From JBBITW01 sp037440525 (GTDB taxonomy: Bacteria; Desulfobacterota; BSN033; UBA1163): a DNA stretch of 7,352 nucleotides. Shown here piece by piece: positions 6,758 to 7,352 of this stretch (position 1 is its first letter; every line of letters starts with the position of its first letter). The stretch lies in NCBI GenBank assembly GCA_037440525.1, contig JBBITW010000177.1:1-7352 (forward strand). The letters run 5' to 3'. A model generated the notes under the pieces. It saw only the letters and a list, made by a program, of their open reading frames with translations, ran no database searches and had not been told where the DNA came from. The position numbers and the translations under genes were made by a program.

Positions 6758-7048
6758 TTACTTTCTTTTCTTTTTTAATTGTGCCTTCAGGTCTGTTACC
6801 TGTTTTTTTAATGCCTCATTTTCAGCTGTTAGAGAACTTATTGTAGCATCTTTCTCAGCAGCCTTTTGGAGTTCTTCCTTCAACTTCTGGATCTCGAGTT
6901 TCAATTTGTCATTGTCCGATTTAAGCTCTGAGTTCTCCGCCTTTAACTTTTCATTTTCTGCCTTAATGTCCGCACCACATCCAATCATCGTAAAGGCAAG
7001 AACAAATATCAGAGAGATAGACAGGAGAACGTATATTGCATTCTTCAT
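6758..7048 (-). CDS. Small Lpp-like coiled-coil lipoprotein
   Basis: A 96-residue protein with a signal peptide (hydrophobic residues 5-20) and lipobox M-I-G-C, lipidated at C24. Gly at +2 rather than Asp is compatible with sorting to the outer membrane. The 73-residue mature part is nearly all charged alpha-helix. Heptad positions run a = N32, N39, N46, I53, L60 with d = L35, L42, L49, L56. The phase then shifts by three residues near 61-70 and resumes as a = I70, N77, V84, L91 with d = L73, L80, L87. The tail is K-K-K-R-K. This resembles Braun's lipoprotein (Lpp: short lipidated trimeric coiled coil with a C-terminal Lys joined to peptidoglycan) in design, but homology is not shown; small lipoproteins with such repeats are also annotated only as hypothetical. 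A near-consensus promoter, a perfect Shine-Dalgarno and a strong terminator point to an abundant product. It precedes the PBP1A gene on the same strand. Confidence 0.85.
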   Translation of the reverse strand: MKNAIYVLLSISLIFVLAFTMIGCGADIKAENEKLKAENSELKSDNDKLKLEIQKLKEELQKAAEKDATISSLTAENEALKKQVTDLKAQLKKKRK

Positions 7049-7054
7049 TATTTT

Positions 7055-7065
7055 ATCACCTCCTT
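7055..7065 (-). promoter_or_regulatory. Perfect extended Shine-Dalgarno of the Lpp-like gene
   Basis: AAGGAGGTGAT on the reverse strand is fully complementary to the canonical 3' end of bacterial 16S rRNA over 11 nt. The GGAGG core (7059-7063) is 10 nt from the ATG at 7048. No other gene in the window has a site this strong, which predicts very efficient initiation. Confidence 0.85.
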
Positions 7066-7087
7066 AGAAATTATAAGTTTTTTAAAA

Positions 7088-7116
7088 ATTATAAACATTC
7101 TTTATCAAAAAATCAA
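7088..7116 (-). promoter_or_regulatory. Strong sigma70-type promoter of the Lpp-like gene
   Basis: On the reverse strand, -35 TTGATT (7111-7116) is separated by exactly 17 nt from a perfect -10 TATAAT (7088-7093), in AT-rich DNA. Transcription would start near 7081 and give a leader of roughly 33 nt containing the Shine-Dalgarno. It is the best promoter match in the window. The remaining DNA upstream of it (7117-7252) shows no gene or other site that I can support. Confidence 0.7.
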
Positions 7117-7252
7117 TCATCCGAATTTTCTAAAATTTCTGGACTTAATTCCCTAATGGCTTTCAGAAAAGATATCAATAAGGTATAAAGAATTACAGAG
7201 TCTGATCTCCTCTCTCCCTGAGGTTGTGTCGCAATGAGGTTTATGCCATGTT

Positions 7253-7348
7253 TGTCATTCCGAGCGAAGCAAGGAACCCCCACCCTGTCATTCCGAACGA
7301 AGCGAGGAATCTTAGGAAAGATTTCTCGGCTAACGCCTCGAAATGACA
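7253..7348. repeat. Tandem and inverted copies of the TGTCATTCCGA-type palindromic repeat
   Basis: Two direct copies, starting at 7253 (TGTCATTCCGAGCGAAGC) and 7286 (TGTCATTCCGAACGAAGC), are followed by an inverted, diverged copy ending in TCGAAATGACA (7338-7348). The second and third copies together form a long imperfect palindrome (7286-7348). A possible degenerate fragment, TGTCGCAATGAGG, lies just upstream near 7226. The units match those at 2386-2470. The array runs close to the window edge and may continue beyond it. There is no coding capacity and no transposase nearby. Confidence 0.7.
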
Positions 7349-7352
7349 GCAG

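Overview
The window reads as an ordinary chromosomal stretch from an AT-rich, diderm (Gram-negative type) bacterium. Three of its six genes encode lipoproteins with lipobox-type signal peptides, and a fourth encodes a class A penicillin-binding protein, so much of it concerns the cell envelope. The Shine-Dalgarno sites are canonical, one matching the 16S 3' end over 11 nt. The phosphofructokinase is of the group III/PPi-type signature class. Together with intergenic palindromic repeats of the TGTCATTCCGAGCGAAGC type, this fits an anaerobic Thermodesulfobacteriota/Nitrospirota-like lineage, but that assignment is a guess from style and not from a marker gene.

Layout: (1) 67-1570 (+), a promoter and an M48 metalloprotease lipoprotein with a LysM-like C-terminus. 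(2) 1577-1978 (-), a small lipoprotein of unknown function, convergent with the protease and 6 nt from its stop, with its own promoter near 2055-2083. (3) 1979-2565, a gene-free stretch of about 590 nt with a 71-nt inverted-repeat structure (2209-2279) and a composite palindromic repeat inside 10-bp terminal inverted repeats (2366-2512). (4) 2566-4187 (+), a GNAT acetyltransferase followed 35 nt later by a 6-phosphofructokinase, a likely two-gene unit. (5) 6683-4194 (-), penicillin-binding protein 1A, convergent with the phosphofructokinase and again with a 6-nt gap. (6) 7048-6758 (-), a small Lpp-like coiled-coil lipoprotein with a near-consensus promoter, a perfect Shine-Dalgarno and a strong intrinsic terminator that lies just upstream of the PBP1A start. 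(7) 7253-7348, more copies of the palindromic repeat.

How the genes may work together: the Lpp-like lipoprotein and PBP1A lie head to tail on one strand, and the intervening terminator suggests that PBP1A is expressed by limited read-through from a very strong lipoprotein transcript. The M48 protease would act in periplasmic or outer-membrane protein quality control. The GNAT/phosphofructokinase pair is cytoplasmic and metabolic. I see no defence system, CRISPR array, tRNA/rRNA, integrase or transposase gene. The most interesting items are the Lpp-like gene with its expression signals, the terminator/PBP1A junction, and the intergenic repeats. No clearly new multi-gene system is visible.
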